From Streptomyces composti (GTDB lineage Bacteria > Actinomycetota > Actinomycetes > Streptomycetales > Streptomycetaceae): a stretch of DNA of 64,000 nucleotides. The stretch spans positions 62,001-126,000 of the forward strand of contig NZ_JAATEM010000019.1 in the NCBI RefSeq assembly GCF_012034205.1, given 5' to 3'. Below the pieces are notes generated by a model that was not told where the DNA came from, made no database searches, and saw only the letters and a list, made by a program, of their open reading frames with translations. A program made the position numbers and the translations under genes. Position 1 is the first letter of the stretch. Each line of letters opens with the position of its first letter. Below are positions 47,402 through 55,076 of the stretch, piece after piece.

Positions 47402-48181
47402 ATGGACAAGAACATCCTTTCGCGCGACGGCACCTCCCTCGCCTATGAGAGCGCGGGCCGCGGCCCCGCCGTGGTTCTCGTCAGCGGGGCGATGTCGACG
47501 GGGGCGACGGTGGCTCCGCTGGCCGCCCCGCTCTCCGAGCGGTTCCAGGTCGTGGTGTACGACCGCCGGGGCAGGGGGCGCAGCGGGGACACGGCGCCGT
47601 ACGCGGTGGAGCGCGAGGTCGAGGATCTGGCGGCGCTGATCGAGGCGGTGGGCGGCCGGGCGTCGCTGTACGGCACCTCGTCGGGCGGTGCGCTGGCGCT
47701 GCGGGCGGCGGCGAGCGGGCTGCCGGTGCGGCATGTCGCGGTCTACGAGACCCCGTACGCGATGTCCGAGGAGGCGCTGGCGGAGCGCGCGGAGTACACC
47801 GAGCGGCTGAACGCGGCGCTGGCGGAGGGGCGGCGCGGAGACGCGGTGGAGCTGTTCCTCAGGCTGACGGGGCTGAGCGAGGGGGTGATCGAGGGCGCCC
47901 GGCAGTCCCCCATGTGGGCCGGGATGGAGTCGCTGGCGCCGTCCCTCGCCCACGACGACGCCGTGATGGGCGACGGCGGCGTCCCGCGCGAGATGCTGGC
48001 CTCGATCGAGGTCCCGGTGCTGTCGATCGCGGGCGACGCGAGCCCCGCGTGGATGCGGGACGCGGCACGGGCGATCGCGGAGTCGGTGCCCCGCGGCACC
48101 TACCGCACGCTGGAGGGGCAGACGCACATGGTGGAGCCGGACGTGCTGGCACCGGTGCTGGCGGAGTTCTTCGCGCGGTGA
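47402..48181 (+). CDS. Alpha/beta hydrolase
   Basis: This 259-residue cytoplasmic hydrolase starts MDKNILSRDGTSLAYESAGRG at ATG 47402; the frame is open upstream to 47270 but reads as low-complexity Arg sequence. The oxyanion region is LVSGAMSTG, the nucleophile elbow LYGTSSGGALAL (Ser at the centre of GTSSG), the acid probably Asp in IAGDASPAW and the base His in EGQTHMVEPD. No signal peptide. No ribosome site is obvious, so a leaderless transcript is possible. It is divergent from the methyltransferase gene; the 47176-47401 gap holds no other feature. Confidence 0.85.
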   Translation: MDKNILSRDGTSLAYESAGRGPAVVLVSGAMSTGATVAPLAAPLSERFQVVVYDRRGRGRSGDTAPYAVEREVEDLAALIEAVGGRASLYGTSSGGALALRAAASGLPVRHVAVYETPYAMSEEALAERAEYTERLNAALAEGRRGDAVELFLRLTGLSEGVIEGARQSPMWAGMESLAPSLAHDDAVMGDGGVPREMLASIEVPVLSIAGDASPAWMRDAARAIAESVPRGTYRTLEGQTHMVEPDVLAPVLAEFFAR

Positions 48182-48263
48182 GGTTCCCGGCGTGAGGGCC
48201 CCCGTTCGACGTTGCCGCCGAAGGCCCCTGCGTGCGGTCCTCGCCGTGAGGTGAGCGTTCCGG

Positions 48264-49394
48264 TCAGGCCGCGCCGGCCGTCGCCCGGACCGTGGAGGCG
48301 ATGGTCGCCGAGCCCACGACGCGAGTGCCGTCGTAGAGCACGATCGCCTGCCCGGGTGCCACGCCCCGGACCGGCTCGGTGAAGCGCACCCGCAGCTCCC
48401 CGCCGACCAGCTCCGCGGTCACCGGTGTCTCGTCGCCGTGCGCGCGCAGCTGGGCGGTGTAGGTGCCGGGCCCGGAGGGGGCGGCACCGCACCAGCGGGG
48501 CCGGACGCCGGTGAGGGCGGTGACGTCCAGGGCGGACGCGGGGCCGACGGTGACGGTGTTGTCCACCGGGGAGATGTCGAGGACGTAGCGGGGCTTGCCG
48601 TCCGGGGCCGGCGTGCCGATGCGCAGGCCCTTGCGCTGGCCGATGGTGAAGCCGTAGGCGCCCTCGTGGGTGCCGAGCTTGTTGCCCGCCTCGTCGACGA
48701 TGTCGCCCTCGGAGCGGCCCAGCCGCTCGGCGAGGAAGCCCTGGGTGTCGCCGTCGGCGATGAAGCAGATGTCGTGCGAGTCGGGCTTCTTGGCAACGGC
48801 GAGACCGCGGCGCTCGGCCTCCGCCCGGATCTCCTCCTTGGTGGTGACCGTGTCGCCGAGCGGGAACATCGCGTGTGCGAGCTGCCGGTCGTCGAGCACA
48901 CCGAGCACGTACGACTGGTCCTTGGCCAGGTCGGAGGCGCGGTGCAGCTCACGGGTGCCGTCCTCGCGCACCACGACCTTGGCGTAGTGGCCGGTGCACA
49001 CCGCGTCGAAGCCGAGGGCGAGCGCCTTGTCGAGCAGCGCGGCGAACTTGATCTTCTCGTTGCAGCGCAGGCAGGGGTTGGGGGTGCGGCCGGCCTCGTA
49101 CTCGGCGACGAAGTCCTCCACGACGTCCTCGCGGAAGCGGTCGGCGAGGTCCCATACGTAGAAGGGGATGCCGATGACGTCGGCGGCGCGGCGGGCGTCG
49201 CGGGAGTCCTCGATGGTGCAGCAGCCCCGGGCCCCGGTGCGGAACGACTGCGGGTTCGCGGAGAGCGCGAGGTGGACGCCGGTCACGTCGTGCCCCGCCT
49301 CGGCGGCGCGGGCGGCGGCGACGGCGGAGTCCACTCCGCCGGACATGGCGGCCAGGACGCGGAGCGGGCGGTGGGGCTGCGGGGTGTCAGTCAT
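48264..49394 (-). CDS. mnmA: tRNA-specific 2-thiouridylase
   Basis: This 376-residue enzyme thiolates the wobble uridine (U34) of tRNA-Lys, -Glu and -Gln, using ATP and sulfur relayed from a cysteine desulfurase. The PP-loop is AAMSGGVDSAVAAARA near the N-terminus. The two active-site cysteines lie in TPNPCLRCNEKIKF and SHDICFIADGDTQGF. The C-terminal barrel domain is present. The likely sulfur donor, the cysteine desulfurase at 50196, is encoded close by, with only an opposite-strand amidase between. Confidence 0.96.
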   Translation of the reverse strand: MTDTPQPHRPLRVLAAMSGGVDSAVAAARAAEAGHDVTGVHLALSANPQSFRTGARGCCTIEDSRDARRAADVIGIPFYVWDLADRFREDVVEDFVAEYEAGRTPNPCLRCNEKIKFAALLDKALALGFDAVCTGHYAKVVVREDGTRELHRASDLAKDQSYVLGVLDDRQLAHAMFPLGDTVTTKEEIRAEAERRGLAVAKKPDSHDICFIADGDTQGFLAERLGRSEGDIVDEAGNKLGTHEGAYGFTIGQRKGLRIGTPAPDGKPRYVLDISPVDNTVTVGPASALDVTALTGVRPRWCGAAPSGPGTYTAQLRAHGDETPVTAELVGGELRVRFTEPVRGVAPGQAIVLYDGTRVVGSATIASTVRATAGAA

Positions 49395-49454
49395 AACCCC
49401 TCCAGGGTACGGGGGCGCGGGAACCGGAGCCGCCGGACATCCGTTGGGGATCGC

Positions 49455-50129
49455 GTGGGGGCATCAGCATCCGGGAAATCAGCCGACGGGGACCGGCGCA
49501 TCGGGCGGCGGGCCCTGGTCGTGGGCTCGCTGGCCGCCGCCGCGGGCACGGCCGCGCTCGCGCGTGACGAGCTGGCGCGCCTGTGGTGGCGAGTGCCCGG
49601 CGTGGAGAAGCCGCGCAAGCCGGGCGAGGTCGACTACGCGGGTGCGCGCTGGCTGGCGGCCTCCGACGCCAACTGGCGCCGCGCGGACCGGCCGGACGAC
49701 TACCGCATCGACATGGTGGTCGTCCATGTCACCCAGGGCGATCTCGACAGCGCCGTGAAGGCCTTCCAGGACCCCGGGCACCGGGCGGCGACGCACTACA
49801 TCGTCGGCCAGGACGGCAGGGTCACGCAGATGATCCGCGAGCTGGACGTGGCCTACCACGCGGGCAACCGCGACTACAACGAGCGCAGCATCGGCATCGA
49901 GCACGAGGGCTTCGTGGACCGCCCGGAGGACTTCACCGACGCGATGTACGAGTCCTCGGCCCGCCTCACCGCCCGGATCTGCGCCCGCTACGACATCCCC
50001 GTGGACCGGGAGCACATCATCGGGCACGTGGAGGTTCCGGGCACCGATCACACGGACCCGGGCCCGCACTGGGACTGGGACCGCTATATGAAGCTGGTCC
50101 GGCGGGCCCGTACGGCGGCACAGGCCTGA
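49455..50129 (+). CDS. Tat-exported N-acetylmuramoyl-L-alanine amidase (Amidase_2)
   Basis: This 224-residue protein starts at GTG 49455 (GGGGATC site) with a twin-arginine signal: IGRRALVVGSLAAAAGTAALA at about residues 16-36. The type-2 amidase domain has His in VVVHVTQGD, His in ATHYIVGQDG, SIGIEHEGF, and the late zinc ligand segment IIGHVEVPGTDHTDPGPHWDW. It should cut the bond between muramic acid and L-Ala in peptidoglycan outside the membrane. It lies between mnmA and the desulfurase gene on the opposite strand, so its own promoter sits in the 60-base gap. Confidence 0.88.
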   Translation: MGASASGKSADGDRRIGRRALVVGSLAAAAGTAALARDELARLWWRVPGVEKPRKPGEVDYAGARWLAASDANWRRADRPDDYRIDMVVVHVTQGDLDSAVKAFQDPGHRAATHYIVGQDGRVTQMIRELDVAYHAGNRDYNERSIGIEHEGFVDRPEDFTDAMYESSARLTARICARYDIPVDREHIIGHVEVPGTDHTDPGPHWDWDRYMKLVRRARTAAQA

Positions 50130-50147
50130 GGCTGCCGGGCCCGCCGG

Positions 50148-50205
50148 GCGCGGGCTCAGCCGGCCGTCATGTCAGCGCGCGGGCTCCGCCGGCCGTCACG
50201 TCAGC
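50148..50205. repeat. 29-base tandem duplication at the cysteine desulfurase 3' end
   Basis: Units at 50148-50176 and 50177-50205 are identical except for two bases. The desulfurase stop (50196-50198) lies in the second unit, and the first is downstream, non-coding sequence. It forms part of the short gap to the amidase end at 50129. Confidence 0.88.
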
Positions 50206-51365
50206 CCCGCCGCCCGTGCCCGCTCGACCGCGGGGCCGATGGCCTTGGCCAGGGCCTCCACGTCCGCCTCGGTGGAGGTGTGCCCCAGGGAGAAGCGCAG
50301 GGTGCCGCGGGCCAGGTCGGGGTCGGTGCCGGTGGCCAGCAGGACATGGCTGGGCTGGGCGACGCCGGCGGTGCAGGCGGAGCCGGTGGAGCAGGCGATG
50401 CCCTGGGCGTCGAGCAGGAGCAGCAGGGAGTCGCCCTCGCAGCCGGGGAAGGTGAAGTGGGCGTTGGCGGGCAGCCGGCCGCCGGGGTCCGGGTCGCCGC
50501 CGAGAATGGCGTCGGGGACCGCCTTGCGGACCGCGGTGATCAGGTCGTCGCGCAGCGCGCCGATCTCCCGGGCGAACCACTCCTGCTGCTCGGCGGCCAG
50601 CCGCCCGGCGACGGCGAAGGAGGCGATCGCGGGCACGTCGAGGGTGCCGGAGCGCACATGCCGCTCCTGCCCTCCGCCGTGCAGGACGGGCACGGGGTTG
50701 TGCTCGCGGCCCAGGACCAGCGCGCCGATGCCGTACGGGCCGCCGATCTTGTGGCTGGAGACGGTCATCGCGGCGAGTCCCGAGGCGCCGAAGCCGACGG
50801 GCACCTGGCCGAAGGCCTGCACCGCGTCGGAGTGCAGCGGGATGCCGAACTCGGCGGCCACCTCGGCGAGTTCACGGATCGGGAAGATGGTGCCGATCTC
50901 GTTGTTGGCCCACATCACCGTGGCCAGGGCCACGTCGTCGGGGTTGCGGGCGATGGCCTCGCGCAGGGCGTCGGGGTGGACCCGGCCGTAGGTGTCGACG
51001 GGCAGGTACTCGACGGTGGCGCCCTCGTGCTCGCCGAGCCAGTGCACGGCGTCGAGGACGGCGTGGTGCTCCACGGGGCTGGAGAGGACCCGGGTGCGGG
51101 CCGGGTCGGCGTCCCGCCGGGACCAGTACAGGCCCTTCACGGCGAGGTTGTCCGCCTCGGTGCCGCCGGAGGTGAAGACCACCTCGCTGGGCCGGGCGCC
51201 GAGCGCCTCGGCGAGGGTCTCGCGGGCCTCCTCGACGGTGCGGCGGGCGCGGCGGCCGGCCGCGTGCAGGGAGGAGGCGTTGCCGGTGACTTCGAGGTGA
51301 GCGGCGAGTGCCTCGACCGCCTCGGGAAGCATCGGGGTGGTCGCGGCGTGGTCGAGGTAAGCCAT
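50196..51365 (-). CDS. iscS: Cysteine desulfurase (IscS/NifS type)
   Basis: This 389-residue PLP enzyme removes sulfur from cysteine as an enzyme-bound persulfide. The PLP lysine is in VSSHKIGGPYGIGAL, the N-terminal motif reads YLDHAATTP, and the persulfide Cys is in GIACSTGSACTAG near residue 325. Being close to mnmA, it is the natural sulfur donor for 2-thiouridine, though iron-sulfur work is also possible. The start at ATG 51365 (MAYLDHAATT) is the family start. The last bases and the stop lie inside a tandem duplication. Confidence 0.93.
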   Translation of the reverse strand: MAYLDHAATTPMLPEAVEALAAHLEVTGNASSLHAAGRRARRTVEEARETLAEALGARPSEVVFTSGGTEADNLAVKGLYWSRRDADPARTRVLSSPVEHHAVLDAVHWLGEHEGATVEYLPVDTYGRVHPDALREAIARNPDDVALATVMWANNEIGTIFPIRELAEVAAEFGIPLHSDAVQAFGQVPVGFGASGLAAMTVSSHKIGGPYGIGALVLGREHNPVPVLHGGGQERHVRSGTLDVPAIASFAVAGRLAAEQQEWFAREIGALRDDLITAVRKAVPDAILGGDPDPGGRLPANAHFTFPGCEGDSLLLLLDAQGIACSTGSACTAGVAQPSHVLLATGTDPDLARGTLRFSLGHTSTEADVEALAKAIGPAVERARAAGLT

Positions 51366-51430
51366 GGTGAGCCCGATTCTACGGGTCCCGGCTCGTCTCT
51401 CCCGGTGCGTGGTCGGCCATGTGTGAGCCG

Positions 51431-51455
51431 GTCCTGCCGGTGCCGCACCGGCAGG
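51431..51455 (-). terminator. Terminator of the DUF4190-like gene
   Basis: TCCTGCCGGTG at 51431-51441 pairs perfectly with CACCGGCAGGA at 51445-51455 around a three-base loop; the hairpin starts 43 bases after the minus-strand gene ends at 51499. Confidence 0.72.
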
Positions 51456-51498
51456 ATCCCGCCGCGCCCGGCGGCGGTTCCGTCGCTCCGGGAGCTCG

Positions 51499-51765
51499 TC
51501 AGATGCTCCAGGAGATGGTGTTGTCCGCCTGCATGAAGGCGGCGAGGACCACCAGGTCGGCGACGCCGAGGCCGAGGCCGAGCCAGGCGCGGCCGGGGCG
51601 GCGGGTGCCGCGCGCCAGGGCCACGGTGGCCAGCACGATCGCGACCGGCCCGAGAAAGACGTTGAGGACGAGCAGGCCGAGCAGACCGAGGACGAAGGAC
51701 GCGACGGCCATGCCGTCGGTGTCGCGCAGTCCGGCGGGGCGGCCGGCGGGTGCGGTGAGCTGCAT
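51499..51765 (-). CDS. Small DUF4190-like membrane protein
   Basis: This 88-residue protein starts MQLTAPAGRPAGLRDTDG and has a hydrophobic segment at about 19-46 (MAVASFVLGLLGLLVLNVFL then GPVAIVLATVALARG) and a second at about 60-78 (AWLGLGLGVADLVVLAAFMQ). The MAVASFVLGLLG start and GPVA-ALARG pattern fit the DUF4190 family, common in actinobacteria, with no known function. It may be co-expressed with the small membrane protein 50 bases upstream and controlled from the palindromic operator at 52006-52033. Confidence 0.75.
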   Translation of the reverse strand: MQLTAPAGRPAGLRDTDGMAVASFVLGLLGLLVLNVFLGPVAIVLATVALARGTRRPGRAWLGLGLGVADLVVLAAFMQADNTISWSI

Positions 51766-51815
51766 GATGATCGGGCTCCCTTGGTCGGAGGGGTCGGTGG
51801 TCTCGCGGGGCCCGG

Positions 51816-51983
51816 TCAGCGGGCCTGGGTGCCGCGGCGGCGGCCGTGCCGCTCGCGGAGGGCGAAGATGCCGAGCCAGGCGGCGATGACGACGGCCGCG
51901 GCGGCGGAGAAGGACAGCGGCGCGTGGGCCACGGTGCCCAGGACGAAGCCCAGGAGCAGCAGCGCGGCGACGATGAACAGCAT
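51816..51983 (-). CDS. Small two-helix membrane protein (55 residues)
   Basis: It starts at ATG 51983 with a GGGGGAA site upstream and stops at TGA 51816-51818. The protein reads MLFIVAALLLLGFVLGTVAH, then a second hydrophobic run FSAAAAVVIAAWLGIFAL, then a basic tail RERHGRRRGTQAR. Both hydrophobic runs are about 18-20 long. The family is not recognised. The gene faces the TetR-type regulator across a 115-base region with two palindromes, so it is the most likely regulated target together with the DUF4190-like gene. Confidence 0.72.
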   Translation of the reverse strand: MLFIVAALLLLGFVLGTVAHAPLSFSAAAAVVIAAWLGIFALRERHGRRRGTQAR

Positions 51984-52005
51984 GAGTGGTTCCCCCAGGA
52001 TTTCG

Positions 52006-52033
52006 GTGAACGTTTGTAGTTACACTTGTTCAC
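52006..52033. promoter_or_regulatory. 28-base palindromic operator in the TetR divergent region
   Basis: Outer arms GTGAAC (52006-52011) and GTTCAC (52028-52033) and inner arms TGTA (52015-52018) and TACA (52021-52024) are arranged symmetrically about the GT at 52019-52020. The left half (GTGAACG then TTGT) resembles the DesT operator of Pseudomonas as I recall it. It lies 22 bases upstream of the small membrane protein start. Confidence 0.6.
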
Positions 52034-52073
52034 TGACTTCCCAGTCTAGCGGCCGGCACGCCTTTCCATTTCC

Positions 52074-52092
52074 AGAGAACAGTTGTTAACTG
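52074..52092. promoter_or_regulatory. Second operator-like palindrome, next to the TetR start
   Basis: AGAGAACAGTTGTTAACT at 52074-52091 contains the palindrome CAGTT-GTT-AACTG (52080-52092), seven bases before the regulator ATG. It agrees at 14 of 18 positions with the remembered DesT site AGTGAACGCTTGTTGACT, so autoregulation is likely. Confidence 0.55.
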
Positions 52093-52098
52093 CATGGC

Positions 52099-52761
52099 AT
52101 GAGTCACACCCTCGGCATCCGGCAGGCCCAGAAGCAGAAGACCCGGCAGGCACTCCTCGACGCGGCGCTCGAGCTGCTGGAGGGGCAGAGCCTGAGCAGT
52201 CTGGGGCTGCGTGAGGTCACCCGCGCCGTGGGGGTGGCCCCGACCGCCTTCTACCGGCACTTCCGCTCCATCGCGGATCTGGGCGTGGCACTGGTCGAGG
52301 AGGCGCTGGGCAGCCTGCACCCGACCATCAGGACCGCGCTGTCCACCACCGGCGACACCGAGGAACGCATCGTGCGGGCCGTGGAGCTGATCGCCGGTCA
52401 TGTGGAACGGCACCCGGCGCACGTCCGGTTCATCGCCCGCGAGCGGTACGGCGGCGTCCGGCCGGTACGGGAGGCGATAGGCGGGCAACTCGCCCGGTTC
52501 GCCGAGGAGGTGGCCGAGGCACTGGCCGAGGACCCGGTGTCCGAGGGCTGGAGCAGGGACGACCTGCTGATGCTGGCCCAGCTCTACGTGGACCAGATGA
52601 TCATGACCGCCTGCGGCTTCCTCGAGGCGCAGGAGGCGGGCCCCGAGGAGCAGGAGCGCAGCGCCCGCCTGGCGATCCGCCGCCTGCGGCTGATCGGCGT
52701 GGGCCGCCGGCACTGGCTCGACGACGGGCACGACGACGCGGGGAGCGGCACGCCCGGGTGA
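52099..52761 (+). CDS. TetR-family regulator, FabR/DesT-like
   Basis: This 220-residue protein starts MSHTLGIRQAQKQKTRQALLDAALELL. Its helix-turn-helix (LREVTRAVGVAPTAFYRHFRSIADLGVALVEE) is close, from memory, to E. coli FabR and Pseudomonas DesT, which sense unsaturated acyl chains and control fatty acid desaturation or synthesis. The C-terminal part (residues 60-190) is helical as in TetR ligand domains. It is divergent from two small membrane protein genes and has two palindromes in front. The thioesterase gene converging on it at 52853 may be a functional relative. Confidence 0.85.
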   Translation: MSHTLGIRQAQKQKTRQALLDAALELLEGQSLSSLGLREVTRAVGVAPTAFYRHFRSIADLGVALVEEALGSLHPTIRTALSTTGDTEERIVRAVELIAGHVERHPAHVRFIARERYGGVRPVREAIGGQLARFAEEVAEALAEDPVSEGWSRDDLLMLAQLYVDQMIMTACGFLEAQEAGPEEQERSARLAIRRLRLIGVGRRHWLDDGHDDAGSGTPG

Positions 52762-52792
52762 GGCCGGCGGCCGGCCGTCCGGCCGCACACGA

Positions 52793-52825
52793 CGGCGGCC
52801 GTCCCGCGGTGCGGGACGGCCGCCG
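52793..52825. terminator. Bidirectional terminator between the TetR gene and the thioesterase gene
   Basis: Fifteen bases at 52793-52807 pair perfectly with 52811-52825 around a three-base loop, 31 bases after the TetR stop and 27 bases from the opposing stop. Confidence 0.8.
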
Positions 52826-52852
52826 GATCGTGAACCGAGCGGGGGCCGGTGC

Positions 52853-53713
52853 TCAGCCCAGCCGGACCCGGGCCAGCTGCCGGGACTGGGCCACCAGCCG
52901 GTCGTTGCTGTCCCAGACCTCGGCGTCCTCCTCCAGGAAGCCGCCGGCCAGGTTGCGGGTGGTGATCGACACCCGGACCGGGCCCGGCGCCGGGCGGCAC
53001 CGGACGTGGACGGTGAGCTCGACGGTCGGCACCCAGCCGGACAGGCCGAGTTCGAACGCGGTCGGCGGCAGCGCGTCCACCGCGAGCAGCAGCGACAGCG
53101 GGTCGTGGTCGCGGCCGTCGGCCAGGCCGAACCAGGCGCGCATCTCGCCCTTGCCGGAGGGCTTGCCGAGCGCCCAGCCCAGCGTCGACGGGTCCAGCTT
53201 GAGCATCAGCCGGTCGGCGATGGCGGAGCTGCCGTCGACCGGTGCGGGCCCGTCCTCGGGCCCGAAGCACTGCTCCATGGGCGGGATCGCGGGCGGCTCG
53301 GCCGTGGTGCGGACGTCGTCGGGCAGCGACCCGAGGTCGCCGTAGGAGGCGAGCGCGCGGATGCGCTCGATCTCGCGGCCCTGCTCGTCGTACTGGAAGA
53401 GGGACGCCTGGCCGGTGGACAGGGTGCGTCCGGTGCGCACGGTCTCGGTGCGCACCACCGCGGGGCCCGGCTGGGACGCGGTCAGGTAGTGCGCGGAGAT
53501 GGTGAACGGGTCGGAGTGCGGCAGGGTGTCCGCGAGCGCGCGGCCCAGGACCGCCAGCAGATAGCCGCCGTTGACGGCATTGATGATCGTCCAGCCGGCG
53601 GAGAGGTCGATGTCGTAGACGCCGGGCTCGCGGCGGGTGACCGCGGTGTCGCGGTCGAACTCGCTGTCGCCGATCGGGGCCCGGACGGCCGGGGCGGAGG
53701 CTGCTTCTGGCAT
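52853..53713 (-). CDS. Acyl-CoA thioesterase family protein (double hotdog)
   Basis: This 286-residue protein resembles TesB-like thioesterases: an N-terminal hotdog half with GWTIINAVNGGYLLAVLGRAL and HYLTASQPGPAVVRTE, and a C-terminal half with LSLLLAVDALPPTAFELG and WVPTVELTVHVR. Such enzymes hydrolyse acyl-CoA; the chain length cannot be told. The ATG at 53713 lacks a ribosome site but has a -10-like TACTGT six bases upstream, so the mRNA may be leaderless. An in-frame extension to 53797 reads as non-coding. A palindrome overlaps the expected -35. Confidence 0.82.
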   Translation of the reverse strand: MPEAASAPAVRAPIGDSEFDRDTAVTRREPGVYDIDLSAGWTIINAVNGGYLLAVLGRALADTLPHSDPFTISAHYLTASQPGPAVVRTETVRTGRTLSTGQASLFQYDEQGREIERIRALASYGDLGSLPDDVRTTAEPPAIPPMEQCFGPEDGPAPVDGSSAIADRLMLKLDPSTLGWALGKPSGKGEMRAWFGLADGRDHDPLSLLLAVDALPPTAFELGLSGWVPTVELTVHVRCRPAPGPVRVSITTRNLAGGFLEEDAEVWDSNDRLVAQSRQLARVRLG

Positions 53714-53719
53714 GGATGA

Positions 53720-53749
53720 ACAGTACAAGAACCAACTACTAAGCGGTAG
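53720..53749 (-). promoter_or_regulatory. Leaderless promoter and operator of the thioesterase gene
   Basis: On the minus strand the -10-like TACTGT (53720-53725) ends six bases before the ATG. The imperfect palindrome CTAC-TAAGCG-GTAG (plus strand 53736-53749) covers the -35 area and resembles TetR-type operators such as TACCGNNCGGTA. The regulator is unknown. Confidence 0.45.
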
Positions 53750-53837
53750 CTTTTGTGTCGCGCGGGACACCGGAGGGGCCGCTGCGGGACCGGTCACGGC
53801 GATGAACCGAACGCCCCCGCGTCCCCTCTATCGGGAC

Positions 53838-55076
53838 ATGAGCCTCACCGGAACCCCGTTCCTCTGCACTCTGGCCGTGCTGTGCGCCCTGGCCCTCGGC
53901 CTGCCGCTCGTGCTGTGGAGCCGGGTGCGCGGACCGCGGGCGGTGCGGGCCCTCGCCCGGGTGTCCATGCTACTGTTCGCCCAGCTCACCGCTGTCGCGC
54001 TGGTCTTCACCCTGGTCAACAACGCCAACCAGCTCTACGACGACTGGGGCGATCTGCTCGGCACCGCCGGCCACGTCGAGCACGCCGCCGACCTCGGCGC
54101 CGACGGCACCGGCGGCATCGCGCTGGAGCGGCTGCCCCGGGTGCGCCAGACCTTCGAACCGGCCCGCGGCCCCGGCATGCGGGCCGCCGGGGGCGTCCGG
54201 GTCACCCGGTTCGAGGGGCGGGTGTCGGGGGTGCGCGGCGAGGTGTACGTCTGGCTGCCGCCGCAGTACGACGACCCCGCCTGGCGCGGACACCGGTTCC
54301 CGGTGGTGGAGCTGCTGCCGGGCTATCCCGGCTCGGCCAAGGCCTGGTTCGGCACCCTGGACGCGCACGAGCAGCTGCTGCCGCTGATGCGCAGCGGGCG
54401 CATCGCCCCGTTCGTCCTGGTGGCGCCGCGCACCACGCTGGTGCCGGGGGCGGACACCGGCTGCGCCAACCTGCCCGGCAAGGTGAACGCGGACAGCTGG
54501 CTCAGCGTCGACGTGCCGCGCATGGTGACGGACAACTTCCGGGTGCAGCGCGCCCCGCGGGGCTGGGCGGTCGCCGGCTACTCGGCCGGCGGCCACTGCG
54601 CCACCAAACTCGCCGTCGCCCACCCCGACCGCTACGGGGCGGCGGTCAGCCTCTCCGGCTACAACGACCCGGCCGCCGAGCGCACCTCCCTCACCGGCCG
54701 GGACCCGGCGCTGCGCACGGCGCACAACCCGCTGACGCTGCTGCGCGAGGCGGTCGCCCCGCCCCGGATCTCGCTGTACCTCTCCGGCCAGCGGGGTGAC
54801 GGCTACGAGGACGCCCTGGCCCTGGGCCGCGCGGCCGAGCCGCCGACCAGTGTGCAGGTGGTGAGGCTGCCGCGGAGCGCGGGCGGGCACACCATGGCGC
54901 TGTGGCGTCCGCAGGTGGTGCCGGCGTTCCGGTGGCTGACCGCGGAGCTGGGCGGGCAGCGGACCGTCTCCCACCCCTCGGCCCTCACTCCTCCCGGACC
55001 GTCGAGCGCCGGTGCCAGGCCCGGGGCGCCCGCCAGTGGTAGCGCATCGCCAGCAGCCGCAGCACGAACGCGGTGA
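53838..55076 (+). CDS. Membrane-anchored esterase-like alpha/beta hydrolase
   Basis: This 412-residue protein begins at ATG 53838 (an ATG at 53802 is possible). An N-terminal hydrophobic helix (LCTLAVLCALALGLPLVLW) and a second (LLFAQLTAVALVFTLVNNAN) anchor an external esterase-D-type domain. That domain has VYVWLPPQYDD, the nucleophile elbow VAGYSAGGHCATKLA and a late His in SAGGHTMALW, as in mycolyltransferase/esterase relatives. The final 30 residues (PPGPSSAGARPGAPASGS) lie antisense to the end of the next gene. Substrate unknown; action outside the membrane is likely. Confidence 0.8.
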   Translation: MSLTGTPFLCTLAVLCALALGLPLVLWSRVRGPRAVRALARVSMLLFAQLTAVALVFTLVNNANQLYDDWGDLLGTAGHVEHAADLGADGTGGIALERLPRVRQTFEPARGPGMRAAGGVRVTRFEGRVSGVRGEVYVWLPPQYDDPAWRGHRFPVVELLPGYPGSAKAWFGTLDAHEQLLPLMRSGRIAPFVLVAPRTTLVPGADTGCANLPGKVNADSWLSVDVPRMVTDNFRVQRAPRGWAVAGYSAGGHCATKLAVAHPDRYGAAVSLSGYNDPAAERTSLTGRDPALRTAHNPLTLLREAVAPPRISLYLSGQRGDGYEDALALGRAAEPPTSVQVVRLPRSAGGHTMALWRPQVVPAFRWLTAELGGQRTVSHPSALTPPGPSSAGARPGAPASGSASPAAAARTR

